Positions 34,753 through 44,495 of a stretch of 64,000 nt of DNA are shown here, one piece after another. The stretch is from Daejeonella sp. (GTDB taxonomy: Bacteria; Bacteroidota; Bacteroidia; Sphingobacteriales; Sphingobacteriaceae). How positions within the stretch are numbered: position 1 is the stretch's first letter; every line of letters begins with the position of its first letter. Location: assembly GCF_030684675.1 (NCBI RefSeq), contig NZ_JAUXXZ010000064.1:1-64000 (forward strand), written 5' to 3'. The notes beneath the pieces were generated by a model. That model was not told the DNA's origin. It did no database searches and was given only the letters and a program-made list of their open reading frames with translations. The position numbers were made by a program, and so were the translations under genes.

Positions 34753-36294
34753 ATGAATTTTATGAAAAAACCTTCCCTCTTTTTCCTCCTGAGCCTTCTG
34801 ATCAGCCAGGTAGTTTCAGCGCAATCGCCCGGGGTTCTGAGCATCCGGAAATTTATCCAGTTGAATGCCGACAAAATGATCTCTGAATATTCTGAATTTC
34901 TTGCTTTGCCAAATGTGGCTGCAAACCCTGTTGATTTGAAGAGGAATGCTGCATTCATTATGGAAATGATGACTAAGCGAGGAATCAGGAACGTGCAGCT
35001 TTTAGAAGCCAGTACACGCGGAATTCCGCCTGCCGTTTATGGGGAAGTGATCGTTCCTGATGCCACTCAAACCCTTGTTTTTTATGCCCATTACGATGGA
35101 CAGCCGGTTGATCCCACACAATGGTCAAAAGGTCTGGAAGCGTTTAAGCCGGTGCTCTTTTCAAAAGCAATCCACCAGGGTGGCGTGGCTATCCCCTTCC
35201 CGTCTGATGGGAAATATGAAGGTGACTGGAGAATTTATGCCCGCAGTGCTTCGGATGACAAGGCCGGGGTTGCCGCGATACTGAATGCCTATGATGCGCT
35301 TATAAAAAGTGGATTAAGCCCGGGTTCCAATCTTAAATTTTTCTTTGAAGGGGAAGAAGAAGCTGGTTCAACCCACCTGAATGAAATTCTTGAAAAACAT
35401 AAATCCTTACTCCAATCGGATCTCTGGGTCATTGCTGACGGACCTATCCATCAATCAGGAAGGAAACAGGTTGTTTTCGGAGTTCGCGGTGATACACATT
35501 TGAACCTGACAGTTTATGCTTCAAGACGACCCCTGCACAGCGGTCAGTATGGCAATTGGGCACCAAACCCGGCCATGATGCTCGCGCGCCTTCTGTCTAC
35601 CATGAAAGATGAGAATGGACGGGTAACTATCAATGGATTTTACGATGATGTGATCGCATTAAGTCCGACTGAAAGAAAAGCATTGGAGGAAGTACCTTCG
35701 GTTGACGAAAAAATGAAAAATGAACTGGGAATTTCCGCAGTTGAAATGCCCGGAACGAGTTTGGGTGAAGCGATTAATCTGCCTTCGTTGAATATTAACG
35801 GATTACAGAGCGGCAATGTAGGCAAAATGGCAACGAACCAAATACCTGCTACAGCAAGCGCAGTGCTTGACCTCAGACTGGTTCTGGGTAACGATTGGCG
35901 AAGACAGCAACAAAAAGTAATCAGTCACATCAAAGCCCAGGGGTTTTACATCACCGAAAAAGAGCCGACAGATGAGGAAAGAAAGAATTACGGAAAGATC
36001 ATAAAAATAAGCCCTGAAGACGGCTATAATGCCCAGCGAACCACTATGGATCTTCCCATCGTTCAAAAGCTCCTGGCAGCTCTTAAAACCACTACACCGG
36101 AACAAGTGATTTTGCAACCCACAATGGGTGGAAGCCTTCCGCTATATTTATTTGAAAAACACCTGAATGCGAAAACCATCACTGTTCCGGTTGTTAATCA
36201 TGATAATAACCAGCATGCTGAAAATGAGAATATTCGCATAGGCAATTTCTTTGAGGGTATTGAAACAATGGGATCGTTGATGATAATGAAATAA
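34753..36294 (+). CDS. Exported M20 family metallopeptidase
   Basis: 513 aa from the ATG at 34753. An earlier in-frame ATG would translate the leader and hide the signal peptide, so the later start with FLLSLLISQVVSAQ is preferred. M20 signatures: YAHYDGQPVDP (metal His/Asp region), SASDDKAGVAAIL (bridging Asp), FFEGEEEAGS (catalytic Glu pair), and a C-terminal DNNQHAENENIR with the last metal His. Dipeptidase or aminoacylase activity is typical. Preceded by leader copy 1 and followed by copy 2. Confidence 0.9.
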   Translation: MNFMKKPSLFFLLSLLISQVVSAQSPGVLSIRKFIQLNADKMISEYSEFLALPNVAANPVDLKRNAAFIMEMMTKRGIRNVQLLEASTRGIPPAVYGEVIVPDATQTLVFYAHYDGQPVDPTQWSKGLEAFKPVLFSKAIHQGGVAIPFPSDGKYEGDWRIYARSASDDKAGVAAILNAYDALIKSGLSPGSNLKFFFEGEEEAGSTHLNEILEKHKSLLQSDLWVIADGPIHQSGRKQVVFGVRGDTHLNLTVYASRRPLHSGQYGNWAPNPAMMLARLLSTMKDENGRVTINGFYDDVIALSPTERKALEEVPSVDEKMKNELGISAVEMPGTSLGEAINLPSLNINGLQSGNVGKMATNQIPATASAVLDLRLVLGNDWRRQQQKVISHIKAQGFYITEKEPTDEERKNYGKIIKISPEDGYNAQRTTMDLPIVQKLLAALKTTTPEQVILQPTMGGSLPLYLFEKHLNAKTITVPVVNHDNNQHAENENIRIGNFFEGIETMGSLMIMK

Positions 36295-36372
36295 TTACCA
36301 GATTTATATCACGAAATTTAATTCCCGATTTAAGAAGGATATTTGAACAATGTTCTACTTTGGTCAATGTTT

Positions 36373-36431
36373 TCACCGTGCCATAACTCTCCTATCTCCT
36401 GGTCGGCAATAACACCGACCGGAGGAAAAAA
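36373..36431 (+). promoter_or_regulatory. Structured leader element, copy 2 (before paiB)
   Basis: Second copy of the element at 34687. Stem TCTCCTGGTCGG (36395-36406), loop CAATAACA, CCGACCGGAGGA (36415-36426). Relative to copy 1, a T-T mismatch becomes G-C and a T-A pair becomes T-G, so the fold is kept or improved. It ends 39 nt before the ATG at 36471 and starts 78 nt after the M20 stop codon. Confidence 0.65.
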
Positions 36432-36470
36432 GGGTAATAGACAATTATTGAACCTGCTATTATACATTTA

Positions 36471-37082
36471 ATGCATATTCCTGAATTTAACCGCTTAACA
36501 GACAGAAACGAGATTGTTGACTTTATGAAGCAATTTAGTTTTGCCAATATTGTCAGTGCCAAAGACAATTTACCTGTTGCCACTCCCCTGCCTTTTCTAA
36601 TAAAAGTAAAGGATGAGCAGATCATTTTAACCTCACATTTTGCAAAAGCAAATGATCATTGGAAGGATATAGAAAACAACCAGGTACTAATAATTTTCAG
36701 TGAACCACATGCTTATATTTCGCCGGTTAATTATGATAAGGATCTTAATGTACCAACCTGGAATTACATATCGGTTCATGCGTACGGCAAGGGGACGCTG
36801 ATTACAGAAAGTGAAAAGGTAGCTGAGATTCTGGAAGCGACGATAGAAAATTATGAACCAACTTACAGAAAACAATGGGATAATTTTCCTGAGGAGTATA
36901 AGTCAAAAATGTCAAAAGGAATCGTCGCATTCGAAATTGTGGTCACAGATATAAAGGCAAAGGATAAATTAAGCCAAAATCGATCGGAAACAGAGAAACT
37001 ACGAATCATTGAAACCCTGTCTAAGAGCGAAGATTCGAATGAACGGCAGATTGCCACTTTTATGAAAAAAGAGTTTCATTAG
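36471..37082 (+). CDS. paiB: PaiB-type FMN-binding protein
   Basis: 203 aa, usual length. PaiB markers: MHIPEFNRLTDRNEIVDFMKQF start, ATPLPFLI, LTSHFAKANDHW, VPTWNYISVHAYG and the terminal KLSQNR motif. It is a split-barrel flavin-binding protein. PaiB in Bacillus is called a negative regulator of sporulation and protease genes, but most members in other phyla are simply FMN-binding. A GNAT gene follows 108 nt downstream, reminiscent of the paiA-paiB pair. Preceded by leader copy 2. Confidence 0.92.
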   Translation: MHIPEFNRLTDRNEIVDFMKQFSFANIVSAKDNLPVATPLPFLIKVKDEQIILTSHFAKANDHWKDIENNQVLIIFSEPHAYISPVNYDKDLNVPTWNYISVHAYGKGTLITESEKVAEILEATIENYEPTYRKQWDNFPEEYKSKMSKGIVAFEIVVTDIKAKDKLSQNRSETEKLRIIETLSKSEDSNERQIATFMKKEFH

Positions 37083-37190
37083 GGACCATTTCCTCACAGT
37101 ATTTGTTACAAAAATCAAAAACTGTTTTATGTATGTTTGATTCATACAAAATAGAATTGTCTACTAGTCTGAATGAATCCGAAAAATTGA

Positions 37191-37643
37191 ATGATCAGTT
37201 TAATTAGAACAGATTCCGCCAACAAAGATTTTATCAGGCTGGTTAAAGATCTCGATGCAGACCTTGCCGTGAGAGATGGAGAAGAACATTCATTTTATTC
37301 CCAGTTTAATAAAGTTGACCTTATCAGGCATGTTATCGTAGTGTACCAAAATAACATCGCAATTTCCTGTGGAGCAATAAAACAATATGATCCAAAAACA
37401 ATGGAGATCAAGCGGATGTTCACCATTCCTGAAAACAGGGGTAAAGGATTTGCTGGCCTCATACTGCTTGAACTGGAGAACTGGGCAAGTGAAATGAACT
37501 TTGAGAAATGCATTTTAGAGACCGGGAAAAGACAGGCTGAAGCTATTGGACTTTACAAAAAGAGTGGCTATGATATTATTCCGAATTATGGACAGTATGT
37601 CGGAATTGAGAATAGTGTTTGCTTTGTGAAAAAGTTAAAATAA
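37191..37643 (+). CDS. GNAT family N-acetyltransferase
   Basis: 150 aa. Acetyl-CoA binding motif A is MEIKRMFTIPENRGKGFAGLILLELENWA (R/Q-x-x-G-x-G/A as RGKGFA), followed by motif B IGLYKKSGYDIIPNYGQYVGI. Compact cytosolic enzyme of the small-molecule acetyltransferase type. Its substrate is unknown; next to PaiB one may think of polyamines as for PaiA, but the sequence does not show it. Confidence 0.9.
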   Translation: MISLIRTDSANKDFIRLVKDLDADLAVRDGEEHSFYSQFNKVDLIRHVIVVYQNNIAISCGAIKQYDPKTMEIKRMFTIPENRGKGFAGLILLELENWASEMNFEKCILETGKRQAEAIGLYKKSGYDIIPNYGQYVGIENSVCFVKKLK

Positions 37644-37671
37644 AATAACAAAATATAAAACACCTAAAAAT

Positions 37672-39441
37672 ATGATACTAAAAATTATTGGCGAGTCTCT
37701 TAAAAAACCCGCTTTATATGCCATTTCCTTATTATTTATCATCAGTATCCTTAGTCTCACTTTATTTAGAAATCCCGGCGGCTTGCCACCTTCAGACCCT
37801 GATAATGGCGGACTAACATTTCCTGATGGTTTTGAAGCGGTAGTAGTTGTTGATAGTTTAGGCCCTGCCCGTCACCTCGCTGTAAACAGCAACGGCGATA
37901 TCTATGTAAAACTCAGATTTTCAACCAGGGGTGGCAATGTGGCTATGCGGGATACTGATAATGATGGGAAGGCTGATATTATCCAGCACTTTGGTAACTA
38001 TAAAGATGTTGGCAGTTTAGCAAATGGAATGAGGATTCATAAGGGATACCTTTATTACAGCTCTTCGCTAGCTATTTACAGAAGCAAGCTGACTCCAGGC
38101 AAACTGATTCCTGATAGTCCGATGGAAACTGTTCTGACCGATGACCACGGTCATGGCGCACATTGGCATATTACCAAACCTGTGTCATTTGATGATAAAG
38201 GTTTTATGTATGTTCCATTCGGAACTCCGTCCAATAACTGCATGGATCTGGCAAATACTCCGGGAGGAAAACCTGGGCAACCGGGAATAACTCCTTGTCC
38301 TGAACTGGTGCAGCATGGCGGTATCTGGCGTTTTGATGCAAATAAAATCGGTCTGACTCAAAAAGACGGAACATTATTCGCTACCGGATTACGCAGTATC
38401 GTGGCTATGGACTGGAATAAAGCAGATAAGAGTCTGTATGTAGTGCAGCATGGCCGGGATAATCTTCATCGTCTCTTTCCTGAGCTTTACACCCCATGGG
38501 AAAGTGCTGTACTACCTTCAGAAGAATTCCTGAAAATTAAGGAAGGTGATGATGCGGGATGGCCATATTATTATTATGATCAGATCCAGAAGAAAAAATT
38601 AATGACTCCTGAATATGGAGGGGATGGAAAAAAAGAAGGAAAAGGCCGGGAACTGGCGCAGCCATTAATCGGTTTTCCTGGTCACTGGGCACCAAATGAT
38701 TTATACTTTTACCAGGGAAATCAGTTTCCTGCGCGTTATAAAAATGGGGCATTTATCGCTTTCCATGGATCAACAAATCGTGCTCCCTATCCACAATCAG
38801 GCTATTTTGTAGCTTTCGTGCCATTCAAAAATGGGGTACCTTCGGGCGAATGGGAGGTGTTTGCAGACGGATTCGCCGGTGTGGACCCGATTGTTAATGT
38901 AAGGGATGCTAAGCTGCGTCCAATGGGCATTGCTGAAGGCCCCGACGGCTCATTATATATCAGTGAAACGGAGAAGGGACGTATCTGGCGGGTGATGTTT
39001 AAAGGTAATAAAAAGACCTTTGGAAATGCTCAACTCTCAACGATGGAAAAACATAAGCTACTTTCTCATATTCGTACACCCGATAAAATTAAAGACGATT
39101 TGGAAAAAGGAAAAATTAAACCGGAAGCTGCACTTTATAATACCTATTGCTCAGCATGCCACCAAAATGATGGTAAGGGCGATGGTAACCGCTTCCCTCC
39201 CCTCGGAGGAACTGATTGGGTAAGTGGCGATAAAACGAAGCTTCTAAATGTTGTATTAAAGGGTTTAAACGGAGAAATTGTTGTTAATGGCAAACCATAC
39301 AATGGTCTGATGCCTGCCCATAATTTCCTGAAAGATGAAGAAGTTGCCAATATCCTGACTTATATCCGTTCCAATTTTGGGAACAGTGCAAGCGCAGTAA
39401 GTGTGCAGGAAGTGACTGAATTCAGAAAGTCTGATAAGTAA
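37672..39441 (+). CDS. PQQ-dependent sugar dehydrogenase fused to cytochrome c
   Basis: 589 aa. An N-terminal membrane segment or uncleaved signal (YAISLLFIISILSLTLF) leads into a six-blade propeller of the soluble-glucose/sorbosone dehydrogenase type: LPPSDPDNGGLTFPDGFEA start, GHGAHWHITKP, RFDANKIG, LRSIVAMDWN, GPDGSLYISETEKGRIWRV. Residues about 480-575 are a class I cytochrome c with CSACH and the axial Met in NGLMPAH. The fusion would pass electrons straight from the alcohol or sugar to the respiratory chain. A similar protein is encoded at 53034. Confidence 0.9.
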   Translation: MILKIIGESLKKPALYAISLLFIISILSLTLFRNPGGLPPSDPDNGGLTFPDGFEAVVVVDSLGPARHLAVNSNGDIYVKLRFSTRGGNVAMRDTDNDGKADIIQHFGNYKDVGSLANGMRIHKGYLYYSSSLAIYRSKLTPGKLIPDSPMETVLTDDHGHGAHWHITKPVSFDDKGFMYVPFGTPSNNCMDLANTPGGKPGQPGITPCPELVQHGGIWRFDANKIGLTQKDGTLFATGLRSIVAMDWNKADKSLYVVQHGRDNLHRLFPELYTPWESAVLPSEEFLKIKEGDDAGWPYYYYDQIQKKKLMTPEYGGDGKKEGKGRELAQPLIGFPGHWAPNDLYFYQGNQFPARYKNGAFIAFHGSTNRAPYPQSGYFVAFVPFKNGVPSGEWEVFADGFAGVDPIVNVRDAKLRPMGIAEGPDGSLYISETEKGRIWRVMFKGNKKTFGNAQLSTMEKHKLLSHIRTPDKIKDDLEKGKIKPEAALYNTYCSACHQNDGKGDGNRFPPLGGTDWVSGDKTKLLNVVLKGLNGEIVVNGKPYNGLMPAHNFLKDEEVANILTYIRSNFGNSASAVSVQEVTEFRKSDK

Positions 39442-39570
39442 AATGAATCCTGACTGATGTAACATGAATAGTACCTATATTAGGTTGTATTTTTTATTGA
39501 AGTCCTTAAATTAGTTAATTCCTAAAGGGGTATCTTTTATCAAAAAAATAAACTTAAATCAAATATTTAA

Positions 39571-41244
39571 ATGAAACGTAGAGACGTAATTAAAGGTCTG
39601 ACGATGCTGCCATTAGCCGGCGGAATTGTTGGAAGTGCTCAGGCTGCCATCAATGCTGAAGGCACAGGCATGATTGGAATGCTGGGTGGAGAAAATAGCG
39701 CTGCAGGGCCAATGAAATTCGGGCCTGAAGTTTACCGATCATTGGGAGTTGAACCGGTAATCAATTGCCGCGGTACATTCACAATCATTGGTGCATCTAC
39801 TTTAGTTCCTGAGGCTAAAGAAGCGATGTATAATGCACAATCAAATTATGTTCAGCTTGATGAACTGGCAATGGGTGTTGGAAAAAGACTTGCCGAATTA
39901 TCGGGTGCTGAATGGGGTGTTGTTTCATGTGGTTGCGCAGGAGGTATGAAAATTACTACCATGGCTGCAGTAACCGGTGGAAATCCTGAAAAACTGGTTC
40001 GTGTTCCTGATCTTACCGGATTTGAAAAAGATGAGGTAATTATCCCGCGCAGATCACGTAACACTTATGACCATGCAATCAGAAATGTGGGTGTAAAAAT
40101 AATCACAGTAGATACTCAGGAAGAACTTGAAGCTGCTATGAACCCAAGAACGGCAATGATCTACATGATGCCATCCACAAAACCGGGAGATACCGGACCA
40201 TTGTCTGTACATGCAATCTCAAAAGCTGCCAAGCTAAAAGGAATTCCGGTACTTGTTGATGCAGCTGCAGAAGCCCTGACCTTAAATCCAAACGTTCACC
40301 TTGCTGATGGTGCAACAGTAGTTGCTTACAGTGGTGGAAAAGCCATTCGCGGTCCGCAGAGTGCCGGTTTATTATTGGGTGATAAAAAACTTCTTATGGC
40401 TGCTTGGCAGTCAAGTGCTCCGCACCATGGTGCCGGACGCGACAATAAAGTTGGTAAAGAAGAGCAAATAGGTATGCTTGCTGCCGTTGAAGCATGGACC
40501 AAACGGAATCATGCACAGGAAGAATTAACCTGGACAGGCTATCTGGAAACCATTTCAAAGCGCGTTTCAGCGATTAGTGGTGTTACTACCAGCATACGTC
40601 AGCCTACAGGTCTGGATAACCGTACTCCAACCCTTACTATTTCATGGGATCCGGCTAAATTTAATGCCAGCGGACAGGAAATGGCTACTTACCTTTCAAC
40701 AACCAAGCCGCGTATTGCACTGAGTGCAGGTGGTGGTCGCCGTGGTACTCCAGCATCCGAAAATTTAACTTCAATTTCTGTAGCAGCATTTATGATGCAG
40801 CCGGGCGATGATAAGATTGTCGCCGATCGTATCTTCGACGCACTGAACATGAAACGTCCTGCAACTCCTGAGATGAAAGCTCCTTCAGCTGATCTGAAAG
40901 GACGCTGGGATGTGACCGTAGAGTACTTCAATGAAGTGAGTAAACATACTTTCAGTATCGAAGAGCAGGATTCAAACTGGCTTAAAGGTTCTCACAAAAG
41001 CGCCTTTACAACCAATGAACTTGATGGAACGATTGATGGAAATGCAGTGATATTCAGAAGTGCCTCAAGAATGCTCGCTGATAACGTTCCATTTACTTTC
41101 TCCGGAACAGTTAATGGTGATACGATGTCAGGAAATATTCACCACGGTGAGTATCTGACCTCAAAGTTCACAGCTAAGAAAGTTATTCAGCCTAGCAGCC
41201 GTCAGAGAATTAACGTTCCGGTTGGCCCGCCTTTATCAAGCTGA
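39571..41244 (+). CDS. Tat-exported SelA-fold PLP enzyme with extra C-terminal domain
   Basis: 557 aa. Twin-arginine-type signal MKRRDVIKGLTMLPLAGGIV. Residues about 55-435 resemble the SelA/D-glucosaminate-6-phosphate ammonia-lyase group: INCRGTFTIIGASTLVPEAKEAM, YDHAIRNVGV, PVLVDAAAE (Asp230, pyridine N) and VVAYSGGKAIRGPQSAG with the Schiff-base Lys257. Residues about 448-545 form an added beta-rich domain (KGRWDVTVEYFNE, LDGTIDGNAVIF). Export of a PLP enzyme is unusual and agrees with Tat transport of folded proteins. Likely an alpha,beta-eliminase or ammonia lyase. A RidA protein with nearly the same signal is encoded at 45126. Confidence 0.87.
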   Translation: MKRRDVIKGLTMLPLAGGIVGSAQAAINAEGTGMIGMLGGENSAAGPMKFGPEVYRSLGVEPVINCRGTFTIIGASTLVPEAKEAMYNAQSNYVQLDELAMGVGKRLAELSGAEWGVVSCGCAGGMKITTMAAVTGGNPEKLVRVPDLTGFEKDEVIIPRRSRNTYDHAIRNVGVKIITVDTQEELEAAMNPRTAMIYMMPSTKPGDTGPLSVHAISKAAKLKGIPVLVDAAAEALTLNPNVHLADGATVVAYSGGKAIRGPQSAGLLLGDKKLLMAAWQSSAPHHGAGRDNKVGKEEQIGMLAAVEAWTKRNHAQEELTWTGYLETISKRVSAISGVTTSIRQPTGLDNRTPTLTISWDPAKFNASGQEMATYLSTTKPRIALSAGGGRRGTPASENLTSISVAAFMMQPGDDKIVADRIFDALNMKRPATPEMKAPSADLKGRWDVTVEYFNEVSKHTFSIEEQDSNWLKGSHKSAFTTNELDGTIDGNAVIFRSASRMLADNVPFTFSGTVNGDTMSGNIHHGEYLTSKFTAKKVIQPSSRQRINVPVGPPLSS

Positions 41245-41257
41245 TCAGTTTAACATT

Positions 41258-41302
41258 AAATCAAAAGGCCCCGTTTCAAATTGATGCGGAGCCTTTTGAT
41301 TT
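41258..41302. terminator. Bidirectional terminator between PLP gene and kinase gene
   Basis: Twelve-pair inverted repeat with outer arms AAATCAAAAGGC (41258-41269) and GCCTTTTGATTT (41291-41302), extended by CCG/CGG inside. It separates two convergent genes and ends in the kinase stop codon. Confidence 0.85.
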
Positions 41303-43079
41303 ATATTCTATTTTTTCTTAGTGAAATCTCCTTAAGTTTTGCATAAAGCTCTTTAGGATTGTAAGGTTTCGACAAATAATCATTCATCCCCGCTTCACGG
41401 ATTTTATCACTCAGATTATTGGACACCGATGCCGTTAAGGCAATGATTGGCACAGTAGATTTTTCCTTATCCGATAGTTCCCGTATTTTCATCGTAGTTT
41501 CATAACCATCAAGTAATGGCATGTGAATATCCATTAAGATCAGATCATAATTATTGGCAGTAACTTTTACTAAAGCTTCATATCCATCTCTGGCAAAATC
41601 CGGAATATTACTCCATTTCTGGAAAATCTTTTTAAGCAGCAAACTGTTTACCGGATTATCCTCAACCACAAGTACTCTCAAACCATTTAGGTCGAAAATT
41701 TGCTCCTTGCTACTGCTATCATTGTCCAATGCCTGGTTATTACGTTTAAAGCTGATATCAAACCAGAATTTCGACCCTTTACCCTCTTCGCTTTCGAGAT
41801 GTACAGAACTTTCAAACAGAGTTAGTAAACGCTTAACTATTGCAAGCCCAAGACCGGTTCCTCCATAATTACGTGTCGTACTTGTTGAAGCCTGCATAAA
41901 AGGCTCAAAAATGGCTTCCATTTTTTCTGCATTAATACCAATTCCTGTATCTGTGATCGAAAAACGAACACTGATTTTATCAGCATCCTTATCAAGAATC
42001 TTTATTTGAATCTTTACGCTACCACTTGAAGTGAACTTGATTGCATTACCTGTCAGATTAAATAAAATCTGACTAATACGAGTGGGATCAGTGGAAATCG
42101 GAATTTGCTCAATTTCTTCATCTATTTCAAGTAGTAGTTGAAGACCCTTTTCCTTTGCCTGTATCCTCAAACCTGAACAAATATTATGAATTAAAGAATG
42201 AAGATTGACTCCAATCGATTCCAAATATAGTTTTTCAGAACCTAGCTTATTAAAATCCAGAATATCATTAATTAATGTATGAAGACTTGCCGCAGAAAAA
42301 TTAAGAATTTTAAGATTTTCTTCCTGCTCCGGACTCGTAAGTTCATCACTAAGCAGCTCAGCCATCCCAATAACAGAATTTAACGGGGTTCTTAACTCAT
42401 GCGACATTGTGGAAAGAAAGTCAGACTTCGACTGAGCAGCAATATTTGCTTCTTTCACTGCGATCAGAAGTTTCTCATTCAGCAATTCCTTCTCTTTCAC
42501 ATTTCGGATCAGTGCCTGATAAAACAAATAATGTCCCAGTATCATTGTGACAAAATTCAGGAAGACCATTATCTCATAAGCAGGCGATCCCAAACCTTCG
42601 GTACTATTGTGAAGATTCTGGAGATCCCCATTTATAATCATAAACAGGATAACAGGAATAATCGCCAATATGGAATAAAATACACCAAAACCTCTGTTCA
42701 ATAAGTAAAATCCACTTAAAATTATCATGAACATAAATTGCATTGCCATTATATTAATGGTTTTTGCAAGTCCAAAAAGCACAAAAATTACGATCACTAA
42801 GCCCATTAAAATCATGAAATGGGAAATCAGAACTGAATATCTTTTATGGCTCAGTAATAATTTAGTCAGAAATGTATAGACGATCAGTAAGATAAGTGCA
42901 AGTTTCAATTGCGGAAGCTGATTACTATGATAGGCAAGAGGAATAACTATCAATACCTTCAATATTGATAAAATCAGAAAGGTATACAGGATTTTAATCC
43001 GGGATTGCTCAAGAGGATCTGGAATAGTAGATAACAGATTCTTTAATGACCAATTGAAGAATTTAGGTTTTTTAGACAT
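41301..43079 (-). CDS. Hybrid sensor histidine kinase/response regulator
   Basis: 592 aa. Six membrane helices (about 28-205) replace a periplasmic sensor, suggesting it senses a membrane state or ligand. A short coiled coil leads to HisKA with phosphoacceptor STMSHELRTPLNSV (His about 228), HATPase with GTGLGLAIVKRL, and a receiver domain with VLVVEDNPVNSLLL and acceptor Asp in DLILMDIHMPLLDGYE (about 520). No output domain and no cognate DNA-binding regulator is adjacent on this strand; the Crp-like gene is divergent. Confidence 0.93.
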   Translation of the reverse strand: MSKKPKFFNWSLKNLLSTIPDPLEQSRIKILYTFLILSILKVLIVIPLAYHSNQLPQLKLALILLIVYTFLTKLLLSHKRYSVLISHFMILMGLVIVIFVLFGLAKTINIMAMQFMFMIILSGFYLLNRGFGVFYSILAIIPVILFMIINGDLQNLHNSTEGLGSPAYEIMVFLNFVTMILGHYLFYQALIRNVKEKELLNEKLLIAVKEANIAAQSKSDFLSTMSHELRTPLNSVIGMAELLSDELTSPEQEENLKILNFSAASLHTLINDILDFNKLGSEKLYLESIGVNLHSLIHNICSGLRIQAKEKGLQLLLEIDEEIEQIPISTDPTRISQILFNLTGNAIKFTSSGSVKIQIKILDKDADKISVRFSITDTGIGINAEKMEAIFEPFMQASTSTTRNYGGTGLGLAIVKRLLTLFESSVHLESEEGKGSKFWFDISFKRNNQALDNDSSSKEQIFDLNGLRVLVVEDNPVNSLLLKKIFQKWSNIPDFARDGYEALVKVTANNYDLILMDIHMPLLDGYETTMKIRELSDKEKSTVPIIALTASVSNNLSDKIREAGMNDYLSKPYNPKELYAKLKEISLRKNRI

Positions 43080-43224
43080 GGTTTTTCAGGTCACTAAAAA
43101 TACTAATATATGCCAACAATTCACTTTAATCCGTAATTTCTTTCGAAAACATAGTTTGATTTGGATTAGATTTCCGTTTAATTAATCTAAAACGCCATCT
43201 TTGAAATAAATAATCTGCAATTAA

Positions 43225-43800
43225 ATGTTCGAAGTCCTGTTTTCAAAAGTTGAAGAGAAAATTAAGCTTAGTGATGTTGAAAAAGACATTTGCAAAAGTC
43301 TCTTCAGCCCTAAAAAGCTAAGAAAACGACAATATATTTTACAGCAGGATGATATCTGTAAAAATCTTGTTTTCGTTGAAAAGGGAATATTACGCTCCTA
43401 CAGTGTGGATAGTAAAGGAAATGAGCACATCCTTCAGTTTGCCCCTGAAGGTTGGTGGATATCAGATGTTTACAGTTTTTTGACCGGTGAGGCAGCGGTA
43501 TACAATATTGAAGCTATCGAGGATTCCGAACTGCTGCTAATCTCTAAATCCTCGCTGGATGAATTATATGAAAGAGTACCCAAGTTTGAACGCTATTTCA
43601 GACTTCTGAGTCAGGCAAACATGGTTGCAACACACCGGCGGCTTACCGCATCATTAAGTGACAGTGCCGACGAAAAATATCTGAGACTCCTTTCTGCCTA
43701 CCCTAATATTGTGGCAAGGGTCCCACAGCATATGATCGCTTCATATCTTGGCATAACACCCGAGACCCTGAGCAGAGTCAGAAAACGAATTGTGTCCTGA
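43225..43800 (+). CDS. Crp/Fnr family transcriptional regulator
   Basis: 191 aa. Cyclic-nucleotide-type sensor barrel with KRQYILQQDDICKNLVFVEKGILRSY, FAPEGWWISDVYSFLTGEAAVYNIEAIEDSELL, then a shortened HTH ending IASYLGITPETLSRVRKRI. This is the small Bacteroidota Crp type; it lacks the Fnr cysteine pattern, so no iron-sulfur cluster is expected, and the ligand is unknown. It is convergent with the yceI-like gene across a strong terminator and divergent from the hybrid kinase. Confidence 0.92.
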   Translation: MFEVLFSKVEEKIKLSDVEKDICKSLFSPKKLRKRQYILQQDDICKNLVFVEKGILRSYSVDSKGNEHILQFAPEGWWISDVYSFLTGEAAVYNIEAIEDSELLLISKSSLDELYERVPKFERYFRLLSQANMVATHRRLTASLSDSADEKYLRLLSAYPNIVARVPQHMIASYLGITPETLSRVRKRIVS

Positions 43801-43829
43801 GAGCTGAATTGATATATGATTCATGAAAA

Positions 43830-43865
43830 GAAAATGGCTGCCTGATTGATCAGGCAGCCATTTTC
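43830..43865. terminator. Bidirectional rho-independent terminator
   Basis: Perfect 16-bp stem with GGCTGCCTGA/TCAGGCAGCC core, AAAA and TTTT flanks, and a TTGA loop, between the convergent Crp/Fnr and YceI genes. Confidence 0.95.
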
Positions 43866-43887
43866 ATCATTAAAGATTTATAAATAA

Positions 43888-44463
43888 TTATTTTGCTGCA
43901 AACTCACCATCTGCCTTAATCTCAACTTCATCACTGATCATAGGAGCTTTGAAATTCGGACCAATGTTAAAGTCTGAACGCTTTAATAAACCGGTTAACT
44001 GAAAACCGGCAACATTGGTTTTATTCATCGGATGTACGATTGTACCACGATAAAGAAGGTTCATACTTACTGCTTTAGTAATTCCATGCATCGTCAGATT
44101 GCCATTCAGTGTATATTTATTCTTAGCTGCAGGCTTTATTGATGTGCTTTTGAAAGTAATTTTATCGAACTTCTCTGCATCAAAAAAGTCAGGGCTTTTC
44201 AGATGATTGTCTCTCATTTCGATTTCAGTGTCAATTGATTTTACATCAGCAGTTAATTCAAAAACTCCATCACTAAAATCTGCTTTTGTAGAAGTAATTG
44301 TTGCATCAAAATTCCTGAACAGTCCTTCAACATCCGAAATTCCGAGGTGTACAACTGAGAAGGTTAATTTGGAATGTGCTTTGTCTGACTTCCAGCTTGT
44401 TTGCGCCTGAACCGTAGCCTGGCTGATCAATATTACAAGTGCAATAAAAATTGTTTTTTTCAT
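43888..44463 (-). CDS. Exported YceI family protein
   Basis: 191 aa with signal peptide ending QATVQAQ. YceI lipocalin-like barrel: WKSDKAHSKLTFSVVHLGISDVEGLFRNFDATI, then FDAEKFDKITFKS, LNGNLTMHGITKAV and FQLTGLLKRSDFNIG. Family members bind polyisoprenoid or amphiphilic compounds in the periplasm. The gene for a small NAD(P)-binding-like protein ends 32 nt upstream, so they may be co-transcribed. Sometimes under control of Crp-like regulators such as the neighbour. Confidence 0.93.
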   Translation of the reverse strand: MKKTIFIALVILISQATVQAQTSWKSDKAHSKLTFSVVHLGISDVEGLFRNFDATITSTKADFSDGVFELTADVKSIDTEIEMRDNHLKSPDFFDAEKFDKITFKSTSIKPAAKNKYTLNGNLTMHGITKAVSMNLLYRGTIVHPMNKTNVAGFQLTGLLKRSDFNIGPNFKAPMISDEVEIKADGEFAAK

Positions 44464-44495
44464 TTTTGTTTGTTTATGGTTTATAATTAATTTGA

